A model generated the notes under the pieces. That model was not told the DNA's origin and ran no database searches. It worked only from the letters and a program-made list of their open reading frames with translations. Shown in pieces: positions 44,522 to 53,800 of a stretch of 64,000 nucleotides of DNA. The position numbers and the translations under genes were made by a program. Origin of the DNA: Neolewinella aquimaris (lineage in GTDB: Bacteria; Bacteroidota; Bacteroidia; Chitinophagales; Saprospiraceae). The stretch's first letter is position 1. Each line of letters opens with the position of its first letter. The DNA is taken from positions 479,068 through 543,067 of the forward strand of contig NZ_JACIFF010000002.1 of assembly GCF_014197245.1 (NCBI RefSeq), written 5' to 3'.

Positions 44522-45979
44522 TCAACGCACGGTAAAAACCCGCCGCCCCACCGGCCGGCCATCCTGGACCACCAGTAGCCAATAAGCGCCGGCGGGAAAA
44601 CTAGTGGTGGCTACAGTTGCGGATCGACGCACGTCGGCCACCTTATAGATTTTGGCACCGGTCAGGCTCACCACTTCTAGGTTGTACGACCGATCGCTCT
44701 CCGGCAACGCAACCGTAAATTCATTGCTCGCGGGATTGGGATAAAGCCCAATCTCAAGATCAAGAGAATGCACATCACGCGTACCTACCATTAGCTCGGG
44801 TGCATCGACAAAAGTGCCGCAGCGACGATCGCCCGAACGCAGGTAGCGCAGGCTCGCCCACTGGGGTCCGGCCTGACCGGATATACTATCCAAATGCACC
44901 GGTACGAACTGGGTGTAGACCGGACCCGGTCCCCCGTCCACGTGAGAATCATCCAACCCGCATTGTTCCCCCGGCGGGAAGGTCACCGGCGTACTGGCCC
45001 GCAGTTGGAGTAGTCCGCAGCGATTTTCGGAGAGTTTGCTCTTGGCCAGTCTGCGACTCTCCGAACTACCCGGGCTGATCAGGACCTGCCCGGGCTGTAC
45101 CCCGGTGAGGGCGTCGGGCACCCGGTCGATCGTGAAGTCAAATACGGTATCCAAATGAACGGGCCGGTACCCGGCTGATCCGGTCGTGTAGTCGTAGAAA
45201 TCACCCCGGGCCCGGTAGGCGTAGATCCCCGACTGGGTGGTATCGACTTCCAGAATCGTAAAACTGGAATAGCGGCGACCAAAGGGGGTCGCGCTCCCGA
45301 AGGGTTCGGTGAGGTAATTGTAGGACTCTATTTGAAACGTATCCCCGACCGCGGCCAGTCCGTAAGTTTCGGGTTTCGGCAATTGCTGACCGGCTTCCGG
45401 GGCATTCATTCCGGCCAGTTCGTAGGTTGTTCTTTCGAAAAGCACCTGGTGAAATCGGATGCCGGTGACCAGTCCGTACTGCCGGCTGATTGCTACTTCT
45501 CCTCCCACGGGATCACCCTGCTCGGTAGTGAACGCGATACGCTTGATTACGTCGGGTAGTCCCAGTACGGTGGCGGAATCCACCCCGATCACTTCGGCCA
45601 TTATTCGGTAGGGGCCGTCGACGTAGGCGAGCCAGCGCTGCCCCACCCCGGCTCCCTGGTACAGGACGAACGGCTCATCCAGCTCATTGTACATGACGGT
45701 ACTATCCGCCGTCTGGCACACGGAATCACCGAAAGCGAAGGCGACTTCACAGACGTAGACCGAGGGCATATGATAACCGCCCAGCGTAGTGTACAAGGCT
45801 TCACACGACGCTTCTTCTACCCGCAGCCCGTAGTACTGGCTATCGAAACCGTAGGGGTGCCCAAAATATTCCGCCCGTTCGTACAAATACTGCACCCCCG
45901 GCCGGAACAACTGATAATCGCTCTGGGCGCGGACGCAGGAGCCAACTAAAAGCAAAAGAGCGAAGTAGATTGGTTTCAT
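44522..45979 (-). CDS. Secreted protein with type IX secretion C-terminal sorting domain
   Basis: 485 residues. Signal peptide MKPIYFALLLLVGSCVRAQ, a beta-rich body with no enzyme motif I recognise, and a classic type A sorting domain at the end: IGLYPNPASNEFTVALPESD, YNLEVVSLTGAKIYKV, FPAGAYWLLVVQDGRPVGRRVFTVR. The domain directs export through the type IX system and attachment to the surface. The stop is 56 bp from the start of the esterase on the same strand, so they are likely co-transcribed. The signal-peptide codons hold a one-mismatch copy of the 18-base word (45925-45942). Confidence 0.9.
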   Translation of the reverse strand: MKPIYFALLLLVGSCVRAQSDYQLFRPGVQYLYERAEYFGHPYGFDSQYYGLRVEEASCEALYTTLGGYHMPSVYVCEVAFAFGDSVCQTADSTVMYNELDEPFVLYQGAGVGQRWLAYVDGPYRIMAEVIGVDSATVLGLPDVIKRIAFTTEQGDPVGGEVAISRQYGLVTGIRFHQVLFERTTYELAGMNAPEAGQQLPKPETYGLAAVGDTFQIESYNYLTEPFGSATPFGRRYSSFTILEVDTTQSGIYAYRARGDFYDYTTGSAGYRPVHLDTVFDFTIDRVPDALTGVQPGQVLISPGSSESRRLAKSKLSENRCGLLQLRASTPVTFPPGEQCGLDDSHVDGGPGPVYTQFVPVHLDSISGQAGPQWASLRYLRSGDRRCGTFVDAPELMVGTRDVHSLDLEIGLYPNPASNEFTVALPESDRSYNLEVVSLTGAKIYKVADVRRSATVATTSFPAGAYWLLVVQDGRPVGRRVFTVR

Positions 45980-46084
45980 AAGCGGTGTTTCCCCGCTAAA
46001 TATGCTGCCTTTACCGCCGCCGAGTCAGGTGGGTGGCGTAAACATTTGTCGGACGCTTACCTTAGTGCCTAACAAAGTACCCAT

Positions 46085-47047
46085 ATGAAAAAGATCGGCA
46101 TCCTCTACGGACGCGAGCGCTCCTTTCCGCCCGCCGTCATCCAACGCATCAACGACAAGAACGTAGACGGCATCATGGCCGAACCCGTGAAGATCGATAA
46201 GGTAGGACAAGGACTCAATCCCGGCTACGCCGTCATCATCGACCGCATCAGCCAGGACGTACCCTTCTACCGGGCCATGCTCAAGAACGCCGCCGCCACC
46301 GGCACGGCCGTCATCAACAACCCCTTCTGGTGGAGTGCCGACGAGAAGTTTTTCAACAACGTAGTGAGCGTCGGCCCCGCCGGCGTGCCCGTCCCCAAAA
46401 CCGTACTCCTCCCCAGCCACGACCACCCGGACGACACCACGGACGCCAGTTTCACCAACATGGCCTACCCCCTCGACTGGCAGAGCATCTTCAACTACAT
46501 CGGCTGGCCCGCCTTCATGAAGCCCCACTCCGGCGGTGGCTGGAAGAGCGTATACAAGCTCAACGGCCCCGACGAACTCTGGAAGGCCCACGCCGAAACC
46601 GGTCAGCTCGTCATGATGCTCCAGGAAGCCATCGACTTCACCAGCTACTTTCGCTGCTACTGCATCGGCCGCAAGTACGTGAAGATCATGCACTACGAGC
46701 CCCGCAACGAATTCCTCGACCGCTACAAGGTCAAGCACGACGTCAGCGACGAATTGCTCAAGACCATCCACGACTACGTCATCAAACTCAACGAGTGGCT
46801 CGGCTACGACTTCAACACCGTTGAGTTCGCCATCCGCGACGGCATCCCCTACGCCATCGACTTCTGCAACCCCGCCCCCGATGCCGATAAATTCAGCGTC
46901 GGCGAAGAAAACTTCGAGTGGGTCATCGAAACCGCCGCCAACTACGCCATCGACCGTGCCCAACGACAAGAACCCGGTCGCGACAACCTCACCTGGGGCG
47001 AGTACATCCGCAGGTCGGTGGATGGGAGCTATGCATTCGGAAAATAG
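46085..47047 (+). CDS. ATP-grasp-like ligase of unknown substrate
   Basis: 320 residues, no signal peptide. MKKIGILYGRERSFPPAVIQ opens a Rossmann-like pre-ATP-grasp domain; the central and C-terminal parts have ATP-grasp character: YIGWPAFMKPHSGGGWKSVYKL (Lys and Gly-rich loop), LVMMLQEAIDFTSYFRCYCIG, then the metal-binding region YDFNTVEFAIRDGIPYAIDFCNPAPDAD (Glu and Asn). Family members join a carboxylate to an amine or thiol. Codon use is extremely C-rich at third positions, as for a highly expressed gene. A repeat array begins right at its stop codon. Confidence 0.72.
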   Translation: MKKIGILYGRERSFPPAVIQRINDKNVDGIMAEPVKIDKVGQGLNPGYAVIIDRISQDVPFYRAMLKNAAATGTAVINNPFWWSADEKFFNNVVSVGPAGVPVPKTVLLPSHDHPDDTTDASFTNMAYPLDWQSIFNYIGWPAFMKPHSGGGWKSVYKLNGPDELWKAHAETGQLVMMLQEAIDFTSYFRCYCIGRKYVKIMHYEPRNEFLDRYKVKHDVSDELLKTIHDYVIKLNEWLGYDFNTVEFAIRDGIPYAIDFCNPAPDADKFSVGEENFEWVIETAANYAIDRAQRQEPGRDNLTWGEYIRRSVDGSYAFGK

Positions 47048-47355
47048 GGGCGCTCGCGAAGCGAGCTTTAGTACGTTAGTCCGCTCGCTAGGCTCGCTGG
47101 TAGTCGCGCTGTCGCGCGGTTAGTCTCGTTCGCTATGGCTCACTGGTAGTATCCTGACCCTCATTGCGTCACCGCAAACCCGGCAGCTCGATGGGTGAGA
47201 CCAACGTACTACCAGCGAGCGCAGCGAGCGGGACTAACGAACTACCAGCGAGCGCCCCGAGCGGGACTAACGAACTACCAGCGAGCCCCGGCGAGCGGAC
47301 TACAGTACTAACCGCGAGCCCCAGCGAGCGACTACCAGCGAGCGCAGCGAGCGAA
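47048..47355. repeat. Array of CTACCAGCGAGCGCAGCGAG-type repeats
   Basis: 308 bp, no gene. Irregular units of GCGAGC / GCTCGC joined by GGACTAACGAACTACCA. CTACCAGCGAGCGCAGCGAG occurs at 47209-47228 and 47332-47351, and reversed at 56330-56349. The first half has the opposite orientation (CGCTCGCTAGGCTCGCTGG), so the block can fold on itself. It fills the space between two convergent stop codons exactly, beginning after the ATP-grasp-like stop and ending at the DoxX stop. Confidence 0.8.
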
Positions 47356-47760
47356 CTACCTCCCCTTATCCACAAACAGCCGCTGATCCAAAGAGTACCG
47401 CCCCGGCCCGGCAATCAATATCACGATGGCAGCAATAGCATAGTGTAGCGGTCCGGCGATTTTGCCCCACTCATGTCCATTGGCGGCATGTACCAGGAAG
47501 GCAGCGACGAGCATGGTGATCAAGTAGGGAACGGTAGCTAGGCGGGTGAAGAAGCCAATGGCAATAAGAATACCACCGAAAAATTCGGCGGAGCCGGCCA
47601 GCACCAAACTGGGAGCGGGACCGATTCCGAACGGATCGGCAAATTTGAAGTTTCCGTTTACTACTTTGATGACCTTGCCGAGGCCGTGGGCGAAGGCCAT
47701 TTCCAGCCCGAACCAGAGGCGTAGGATGAGGAGGGCTAGGTCGATATTTCCTTTCGTCAT
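47356..47760 (-). CDS. DoxX-family membrane protein
   Basis: 134 residues with four membrane helices. Features: ALLILRLWFGLEMAFAHGLGKV, GSAEFFGGILIAIGFFTRLATVPYLITMLVAAFLVH, LHYAIAAIVILIAGPGRYSLDQ. DoxX proteins are small inner-membrane proteins linked to quinone or redox-stress functions; this one has no partner nearby. Its stop codon abuts the repeat array. It is followed upstream by a small soluble-protein gene on the same strand. Confidence 0.9.
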   Translation of the reverse strand: MTKGNIDLALLILRLWFGLEMAFAHGLGKVIKVVNGNFKFADPFGIGPAPSLVLAGSAEFFGGILIAIGFFTRLATVPYLITMLVAAFLVHAANGHEWGKIAGPLHYAIAAIVILIAGPGRYSLDQRLFVDKGR

Positions 47761-47798
47761 TTTATGAGGCTTTCTTGATACACAGGTAATTTACAGCA

Positions 47799-48263
47799 TC
47801 AGGCAGACGCTGTATTGGTCCGCACTGGAGCGATAAAGTCAGTTTTAAAGGCAGTCCAGAGCGCGCCGGCCGGACGGTTGTCCCCGTCATTTTTCGTTTG
47901 CTCGATGAACTCGAGGCTGTCGGCGATGAGGTAGGTCGTACCCGCCAGGGTAAGGGGGAAGTAATTGGCTACCTCGACGTGAATACCCAGTCGCTGGAGA
48001 TCGTAGCCAAACAGTACGACCTTTTTCACACCAGTTTGCCGGATCAAACGCGCCAGATCGAGTTCACGGTCGGCCGGCCATTCCAGCAGGTGCAGCTGTT
48101 TGCCCGGCTCGTCGTAGCCAGCGGCTCCGAGGATGCGCCCCAGAAAGGCCCGTCGCGCCAGGGCTCCGTAGTAGAGCACCATCAGTTCCAGGTCGCGGGC
48201 GGGGCCAAGCTTTTCGAGCGCTTCAGTCGTATCGGGTTGTCCGATCAGGTCAAATGCGAGCAT
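47799..48263 (-). CDS. Uncharacterised soluble protein
   Basis: 154 residues, MLAFDLIGQPDTTEALEKLG to APVRTNTASA. The frame continues upstream through ilvE in antisense, but the ATG at 48263 is supported by an exact TACCTTTG box only 3 bases before it. The body alternates helix and strand (KKVVLFGYDLQRLGIHVEVANYFPLTLAGTTYLIADSLEFI), suggesting a Rossmann-like alpha/beta fold such as a small DNA polymerase III psi-like protein. I do not assign a function. Confidence 0.6.
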   Translation of the reverse strand: MLAFDLIGQPDTTEALEKLGPARDLELMVLYYGALARRAFLGRILGAAGYDEPGKQLHLLEWPADRELDLARLIRQTGVKKVVLFGYDLQRLGIHVEVANYFPLTLAGTTYLIADSLEFIEQTKNDGDNRPAGALWTAFKTDFIAPVRTNTASA

Positions 48264-48266
48264 GCC

Positions 48267-48274
48267 CAAAGGTA
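48267..48274 (-). promoter_or_regulatory. -7 box three bases before a start codon
   Basis: Minus-strand TACCTTTG, exact match to TAnnTTTG; then GGG and the ATG at 48263. The shortest box-to-start distance in the window. Confidence 0.45.
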
Positions 48275-48368
48275 ACCGGTGGCGTACTCCTACCGAAAAA
48301 CATGACCCATAAATCGTAAATCGTAAATTGTGCCGCTTTACCTTTAGCCTGCGAAAACCGCCCCAACC

Positions 48369-49430
48369 ATGACCACCACGCAAATTCGTACCGAGCGCGT
48401 CCAACAATCCCGCCTCGAGACCGTCGACTTCAATCACCTCCCCTTCGGCAAGATCTTCAGCGACCACATGTTCGTGAGCGACTACCGCGATGGTGAGTGG
48501 ACCGACGATCGCATCGTGCCCTTCGGTCATTTTACGATGCACCCCGCCAGCATGGTCCTGCACTACGGTCAGGCGATCTTCGAAGGAATGAAGGCTAGCA
48601 AGCACGCAGACGGTACTCCCCTGCTCCTGCGCCCCGACGAGCACGCCAAGCGCATCAACGCCAGTGCCCGCCGCATGATGATGGCCGAATTCCCCGAGGA
48701 ACGCTTCGTGGAGGCCGTCAGCCAGCTGGTCGCCCTCGACAAAGACTGGATCCCCCCCGCCGAAGGTAGCGCCCTCTACCTGCGTCCTTACATGTACGCT
48801 ACGGACGAGTTCATCGGCGTGCGTCCCAGCGAAACCTACCGCTTCTGCATCTTCACCGCGCCCGTTGGCCCGTACTACGCTAAGCCCGTCCGGCTGGTGG
48901 TCGAGCAGGAGTTTGTACGTGCCGTCCCCGGCGGCACCGGTGAGGCCAAGTCGGCGGGCAACTACGCCGGTTCCCTGCTGCCCGCCCACCTGGCACAGCA
49001 ACGAGGATTCGACCAAGTTGTATGGATGGGCGGTCCCGACCGCACCCAGATTCAGGAGGTCGGCACGATGAATATCTTTTTTGTCATCAACGGCGAGGTC
49101 ATTACCCCGGCTACCGACGGCGCGATCCTTAAGGGCATCACCCGCAAGATGTTTATCCAGATCCTGAAGGACAAGGGCATCCCCGTCACCGAGCGCGTCA
49201 TCGAAATCGACGAGGTCGTAGCCGCTTCCGATGCCGGTCAGCTGGAAGAGATGTTCGGTGCCGGAACCGCCGCCGTGGTCAGCCACGTCTCCGAGCTTCA
49301 GTACAAGGACAAACTGATGACCCTCCCCCCCGTCGAAGGTCGCAAGATCGGCCCCATGCTGAAGCGCCACATCGACGGCCTCCGCGTCGGAAAGGTCGAA
49401 GACACCCACAACTGGCTCGTCCGCGTCTAG
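48369..49430 (+). CDS. ilvE: Branched-chain amino acid aminotransferase
   Basis: 353 residues, class IV PLP aminotransferase of the eukaryote-like BCAT group. Seen: HYGQAIFEGMKASKHADGT, YLRPYMYATDEFIGVRPS, the PLP lysine in GGTGEAKSAGNYAGSL, QIQEVGTMNIFFVINGEVIT, DGAILKGITRK, EMFGAGTAAVVSHVSEL. It carries out the last step of Leu, Ile and Val synthesis (and the first of their breakdown) with glutamate as amino donor. Codons are strongly C-biased. Followed by two hairpins before the convergent apbE. Confidence 0.95.
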   Translation: MTTTQIRTERVQQSRLETVDFNHLPFGKIFSDHMFVSDYRDGEWTDDRIVPFGHFTMHPASMVLHYGQAIFEGMKASKHADGTPLLLRPDEHAKRINASARRMMMAEFPEERFVEAVSQLVALDKDWIPPAEGSALYLRPYMYATDEFIGVRPSETYRFCIFTAPVGPYYAKPVRLVVEQEFVRAVPGGTGEAKSAGNYAGSLLPAHLAQQRGFDQVVWMGGPDRTQIQEVGTMNIFFVINGEVITPATDGAILKGITRKMFIQILKDKGIPVTERVIEIDEVVAASDAGQLEEMFGAGTAAVVSHVSELQYKDKLMTLPPVEGRKIGPMLKRHIDGLRVGKVEDTHNWLVRV

Positions 49431-49435
49431 TACAA

Positions 49436-49488
49436 CGCTGCCTCCCGGCAGCGATGTCCGCAGCGGTCTCCCCCGATAGCTATCGGGG
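49436..49488. terminator. Two hairpins between ilvE and apbE
   Basis: CGCTGCC/GGCAGCG with a 4-base loop (49436-49453), then the perfect 18-bp palindrome CCCCGATAGCTATCGGGG (49471-49488). Neither has a T run, but they lie between convergent stops. The first hairpin and the following GCGGTCTC recur at 54105-54146. Confidence 0.6.
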
Positions 49489-49505
49489 CGAGGTCTGCAG
49501 CCATC

Positions 49506-50531
49506 CTACTCCTCCCCCTCCAGCCCCGAGGTCACCACCACCTCCAACTCCCCGTTCTCCCCCCGCACCAAAAAGTACCCTTCCAGCGCTTCTTCCCGTT
49601 CGATCAGCTCCTGCGCTCCCGCCGGCCCCAGTACCATACACACCGTAGCGAAGGCGTCGGCCGTAGCGCAGTCATTGGCTAGCACACTCGCACTCAGCAA
49701 GCGGTTCCGCTCCACTTGTCCCGTCTTCGGGTTGATCGTGTGGCTGTACTTCTCACCCTCCACCTCGTAGTAGTTCAGGTAATTCCCGCTGGTGGCGATG
49801 GCCCGGCCTTTTTCCAGTGGCAGGGTGCCTGCGGCGGAAACTTTGTCGGCGTCCTCTTCCGGTAGCCGGATCCCGACGGTCCACGGTACTCCGTTTTTGG
49901 TTCCGCCCGCCCGCATTTCACCGCCCACGTCGACGAGGTGGTTCGGACTGCCCCGCTCCGTCAGTAACGCGGAAATCAGGTCGACCCCGTAGCCCTTCGC
50001 ACTCGCGTTCAGATCGAGCTGTACGCCCGGCTTTGCTTTGTGCAGGAAACCCTCGTCGAATCGGATTTTATCGAAACCTACCTGGGCCCTCACACTGTCC
50101 AATTCCACCGTATCGACGGTTGCCGATTGCCGGTGTTCCGCGCCGCCAAATCCCCAAAATTTGACGAGGGGCGCCACGGTGGGGTCGTAAGCTCCATCGG
50201 TTTTCGCCACCACTTTTGCCGCCAGTTCGAGGTTGGGCAGAAAGTGCTTCGTATCCGCTAAGCTCACCCCTTTAGCGCTGCGGTTGAAGGCATTGATCGT
50301 GCTTTCCTCCACCCACGGCGACAGTTCCAGGTTATAGGCCTCCAGGAGGCTGTCGACGCTCCCCCGTAGGCCCGGTATCGTCTTTCCCAGGTAAGTGATG
50401 CGGTAATAGCTGCCCATCGCCTCCCCGTTGATCCGGTGCGCGGGAAGGTAGCCGTCATCCTCCAGGGCGTTGCATCCGCTAACCAGCAGAAACAAAAAAA
50501 GGAGGGCGGGGACGCAGGAGCGGTGAATCAT
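49506..50531 (-). CDS. apbE: FAD:protein FMN transferase lipoprotein
   Basis: 341 residues. The ATG at 50531 opens a lipoprotein signal (CVPALLFLFLLVSGC). ApbE features: EAMGSYYRITYLG, ELSPWVEESTINAFNRS, the flavin-binding LNASAKGYGVDLISALL and NHLVDVGGEMRAGGT, KYSHTINPKTG and ANDCATADAFATVCMVLG with the metal-binding Asp and Thr. It attaches FMN covalently to Thr in NqrB/NqrC/RnfG-type proteins in the periplasm. No such partner is in the window. An exact copy of the 18-base word (50504-50521) lies in its signal-peptide codons. Confidence 0.94.
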   Translation of the reverse strand: MIHRSCVPALLFLFLLVSGCNALEDDGYLPAHRINGEAMGSYYRITYLGKTIPGLRGSVDSLLEAYNLELSPWVEESTINAFNRSAKGVSLADTKHFLPNLELAAKVVAKTDGAYDPTVAPLVKFWGFGGAEHRQSATVDTVELDSVRAQVGFDKIRFDEGFLHKAKPGVQLDLNASAKGYGVDLISALLTERGSPNHLVDVGGEMRAGGTKNGVPWTVGIRLPEEDADKVSAAGTLPLEKGRAIATSGNYLNYYEVEGEKYSHTINPKTGQVERNRLLSASVLANDCATADAFATVCMVLGPAGAQELIEREEALEGYFLVRGENGELEVVVTSGLEGEE

Positions 50532-50537
50532 ATTCAG

Positions 50538-50545
50538 CAAAGGTA
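50538..50545 (-). promoter_or_regulatory. -7 box of apbE
   Basis: Minus-strand TACCTTTG, exact TAnnTTTG match, 6 bases before the apbE ATG at 50531. It confirms this start over the in-frame TTG at 50540, which would fall inside the box. Confidence 0.5.
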
Positions 50546-50859
50546 CTGCGGTAGTCGATTCCTGCTTGGCGCACGATCATGAATTGGCCGTATCGGAGGT
50601 CCGTTTTGTGCGCTGTGAGGTTACCATCAGAGCCGGATGATGTACTTCCAAATTACCCCTTAATATGCCGGGATTCTGAATACATGTCTCTAATATGTGT
50701 AAACACACGATCTTATAGACAAGAAGGGACTAAATCCCACCATCGCTCGCTATTTTACCAGTGGCCGAGGGCGGGCGCGCCGGTGCGATGCAAACACCAA
50801 AAGAGCAACATTATGAGGTATGTTCCCTCAATCCCTCCTACCCTCAATCCCTAATCCCC
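50546..50859. other. Gene-free, AT-richer interval with a CCTCAATCCCTC tract
   Basis: About 310 bp between the apbE promoter and the end of the large metallopeptidase gene. A 91-codon frame on the plus strand has no recognisable start context, no homologue I know and low-complexity residues, so it is not called. 50823-50859 is a simple-repeat tract (TCCCTCAATCCCTCCTACCC) of the same kind as 58264-58330. Nothing else is evident. Confidence 0.5.
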
Positions 50860-53800
50860 CTACCACCCCGGCAACAGATTCAGTCCGAAGCTCCAGCTGG
50901 CCCCCTTCAATAGCGGACGGGCGAAGTAGGGCTCCACGACCAACTGCCCGAAGACATTGATCCGGGTACTCACACCCGCCGTGAAGATGGGCTTAACGCC
51001 GGGACTAACCAGGAAGGGCTCGCCCGTATTGGGGTTGATGAGTATTTCTCCGTTCTCATCGAGGGTGTACGTAGGCCCGTTAAATTGGCCGATGTCGGAA
51101 AACGCCATCCCTCCGTCGACGAAGAAGTTGAGGTCGCTGAAGAGGAATTTGGACTTGATCAGCGCGATCTGCTCCGGTCCGGTGAAGGGGATGCGGAGTT
51201 CGACGTTACCGACAATAAGCTTACTGCCGATAAGCTCGTCCAGGCTGCGCCCCGCACCCTCCAGGGTATTTACGGCATCGTTCGCGTTGAGGCCACGCAT
51301 ATACCAGGGGCTGCCCACGTAGAGGGGGAAAAGATCGTTGCCCTGGCTGCCATAGCGGCCGTAGTGGAGCCCCCGAAATGCCAGGGCACCTTTGCCAAAC
51401 CAGATGTAGCGACGGTAATCCGCGTTCACGGCCGTGAAGTTGAACTCGCCCAGGTACTGGTCTGCCCCCAGGCGGTACCGGTGTCCCCGGATCGGAGCGG
51501 TGAGACCAAAGTTGGAATTGTCGCCTACCAGGGCTACCCCGCCGTTGATCAGGTTGAAACTTTCACTTTCCAGATCGCGCCGACGCTCGGGCTGGACATT
51601 GGCCTGAATCGGGTAACCCGTGATGGGATTGTAGTAGCGGGCATACTGGTCTACGCGGTTGTTGTAGAGGCTGAAGCTCAGACTACCTTCCAGGCGTAGA
51701 TTTGTATTAAATGCCAGGGATGCGAACCCGCCGACCTGATTCTGGTAGAGCCGTTGAATCAGGTAGGGGGCATTAATAAGTTCGGCATAATCATCCTCCG
51801 AAACCTGGATGGAGTCGAGGAAAGGCTCCATCAGACCGAAATTACGGTAGGGAATACGGCTGAGGCTAAATCCGTAGTTGACCTTTGTCTTGCGGTTCAC
51901 CCAGGCTACGCTGCCCCCGAAATCGGTGATCTCTCCGTTCATTGACAGCCCGGTAAAGAGTTGGTTATTCCCGAGGATATCACTGAAGAGCAGTTGCACG
52001 CCGCCGGCCAATCCGGAAGTAGTACCGAACACCTGGCTGGTACCGACGCCGCCGCCCGCCCCACCGGAAGCGTAATCGAGCTTAAACTTCGGCTTGTAGG
52101 GCTGCCGGGTAATCTCGTCGGACGAGATGACGCTCTCTTTGTCCATATTCGTCAGCAGCTCATCGACAACGAGGTTGGCGCGGCGATTAAGGCGCGGCAG
52201 GGTGGCGGGCGTTAGGTCGACCGAATCTTTGCTAACGGCCACGGCGGTCATCCGATCGATCGGAGTGCCGAAGATCTTGTAGCCCTTCTGGTTGAAGTAG
52301 GTGTACAGCAGGCGGTTGTTGCGCCGGTCGATGCTCATGGCGGGCGCATAGGTTGTGATGCCCGATACACCGGTGAGAAGGTCCGTCATGCGAGCTACGC
52401 TGTCCTGGGTTAGGTCGTAGCGATAAATGTTTCGGAAACCATCCCGGTTGCTGAGGAAGTAGAGCATGCCGTCGGCACCCTCGACGGGGTTGAGGTTGTC
52501 GGCACCGGGGAATACGTTGATCTCGCGGCTTTCGCGGCTCTCTACATCCAGGGCAGCCAGGTTAAAGCGCAGGGCACCGTGGGGCCGCTCCTTCAGTTGC
52601 AGGCCGCGGGCATCGGTACTGAAGTAGATGGTCTTACCATCGGCCGACCAGCTGGGGTGAATTTCGCTGTATACGTCATTCGTGAGTTGGGTAACGCGAC
52701 CGCTGCGCACGTCGATGCTGTATAGGTCGGTTTGCCCCTGTACAAGTCCGGATACCACAATCGATTTTCCGTCCGGCGACCAGGCTGGAAAACTGAAGGC
52801 AGGAACTTCAACCGGACGGATCTCCCGCTCGGCCTTTCCCTTCTCTACGTCGGCAATGATGATGATATTCTGCCCCTTGCTCGTAGCGGTGTAGGCGAAC
52901 TTCTTGCTGTCGGGACTCCAGGTGCCGCTGTTTTCGATGTAGCTCAGTGCGTCGATGTGGCTGCCCAGGGTGGAAGACTTGATCTTGCGAATTTTCTTTC
53001 CGGTACGGGCATCGGCCAGAAAGAGGTCGATGTTGAAAAGGTCCTGCTCGGACAGGTAGATCATGTACTTACCGTCCGGGCTGATCTCGGGAGAAATATT
53101 GATGCGGCCGCCGTTGTTGTCGGGACCGACCAGTTCCTTACCTACGAAGCGATCGACCTTCGCGTCGCCAATCTGAGCTCCGTAGGTTTTGCGTAACGCA
53201 TCTTCCCATAGGTCGCTGAAGTCCTTGAATTTATAGCCCAACACCAGTTCCGTAGCGCGCTCGATCCCCCACTTTGCTGTGGCGCGGAAGTACGGGTTGA
53301 TGATCTCGTCTCCCTGCAGACCGGTAACGAAGGACCAGAAGGCCTGCCCGTAGCGGTAGGGGAAATACTTGCCGCCACTCAGGTCCTTAAGGCTCGGAAT
53401 ATCGTCGTTGAGCACGGCATCGCGCATCCACATGGCGGTAAAGGGATCAACCGAACCGATACTCAAATACTCTGCGAGACCCTCCACCATCCACAGGGGG
53501 AGTTTTTGCAGGTCACGGAGGCTGGTGCTGTCTCCACGGATCACCATGTCGTACTGGAAGGCGTGCACCAATTCATGACCCAGTACGTGGTGGGTCTGGG
53601 CATTAGTCTGAGCTACGGGCAACACCACTCGGTTCTTGAAAGCTTCGGTCACCCCGCCGGTTCCTTCACCAATCATGCCACTGATGGCATTCGTTTGCTG
53701 GAAGTCCGCGTGGTTGGCGTAGATGATCATCGGGTTTTTAAACGCGATGGTGTCGCGGAGTACGAGTTGGTGTACCCGGTACCATTCTTCGCTATCGGAC

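Noticed and set aside
46025..46969. 314-codon open frame on the minus strand
   Set aside because: Antisense to the ATP-grasp-like gene; a result of its strong third-position C bias (Val/Gly/Asp-rich translation).
48264..49409. Upstream extension of the 154-residue gene at 47799-48263 through ilvE
   Set aside because: The extension is antisense to ilvE; the ATG at 48263 has its own -7 box.
50579..50854. 91-codon frame between apbE and the metallopeptidase gene
   Set aside because: No promoter box, low-complexity end inside the CCTCAATCCCTC tract, no resemblance to a known protein.
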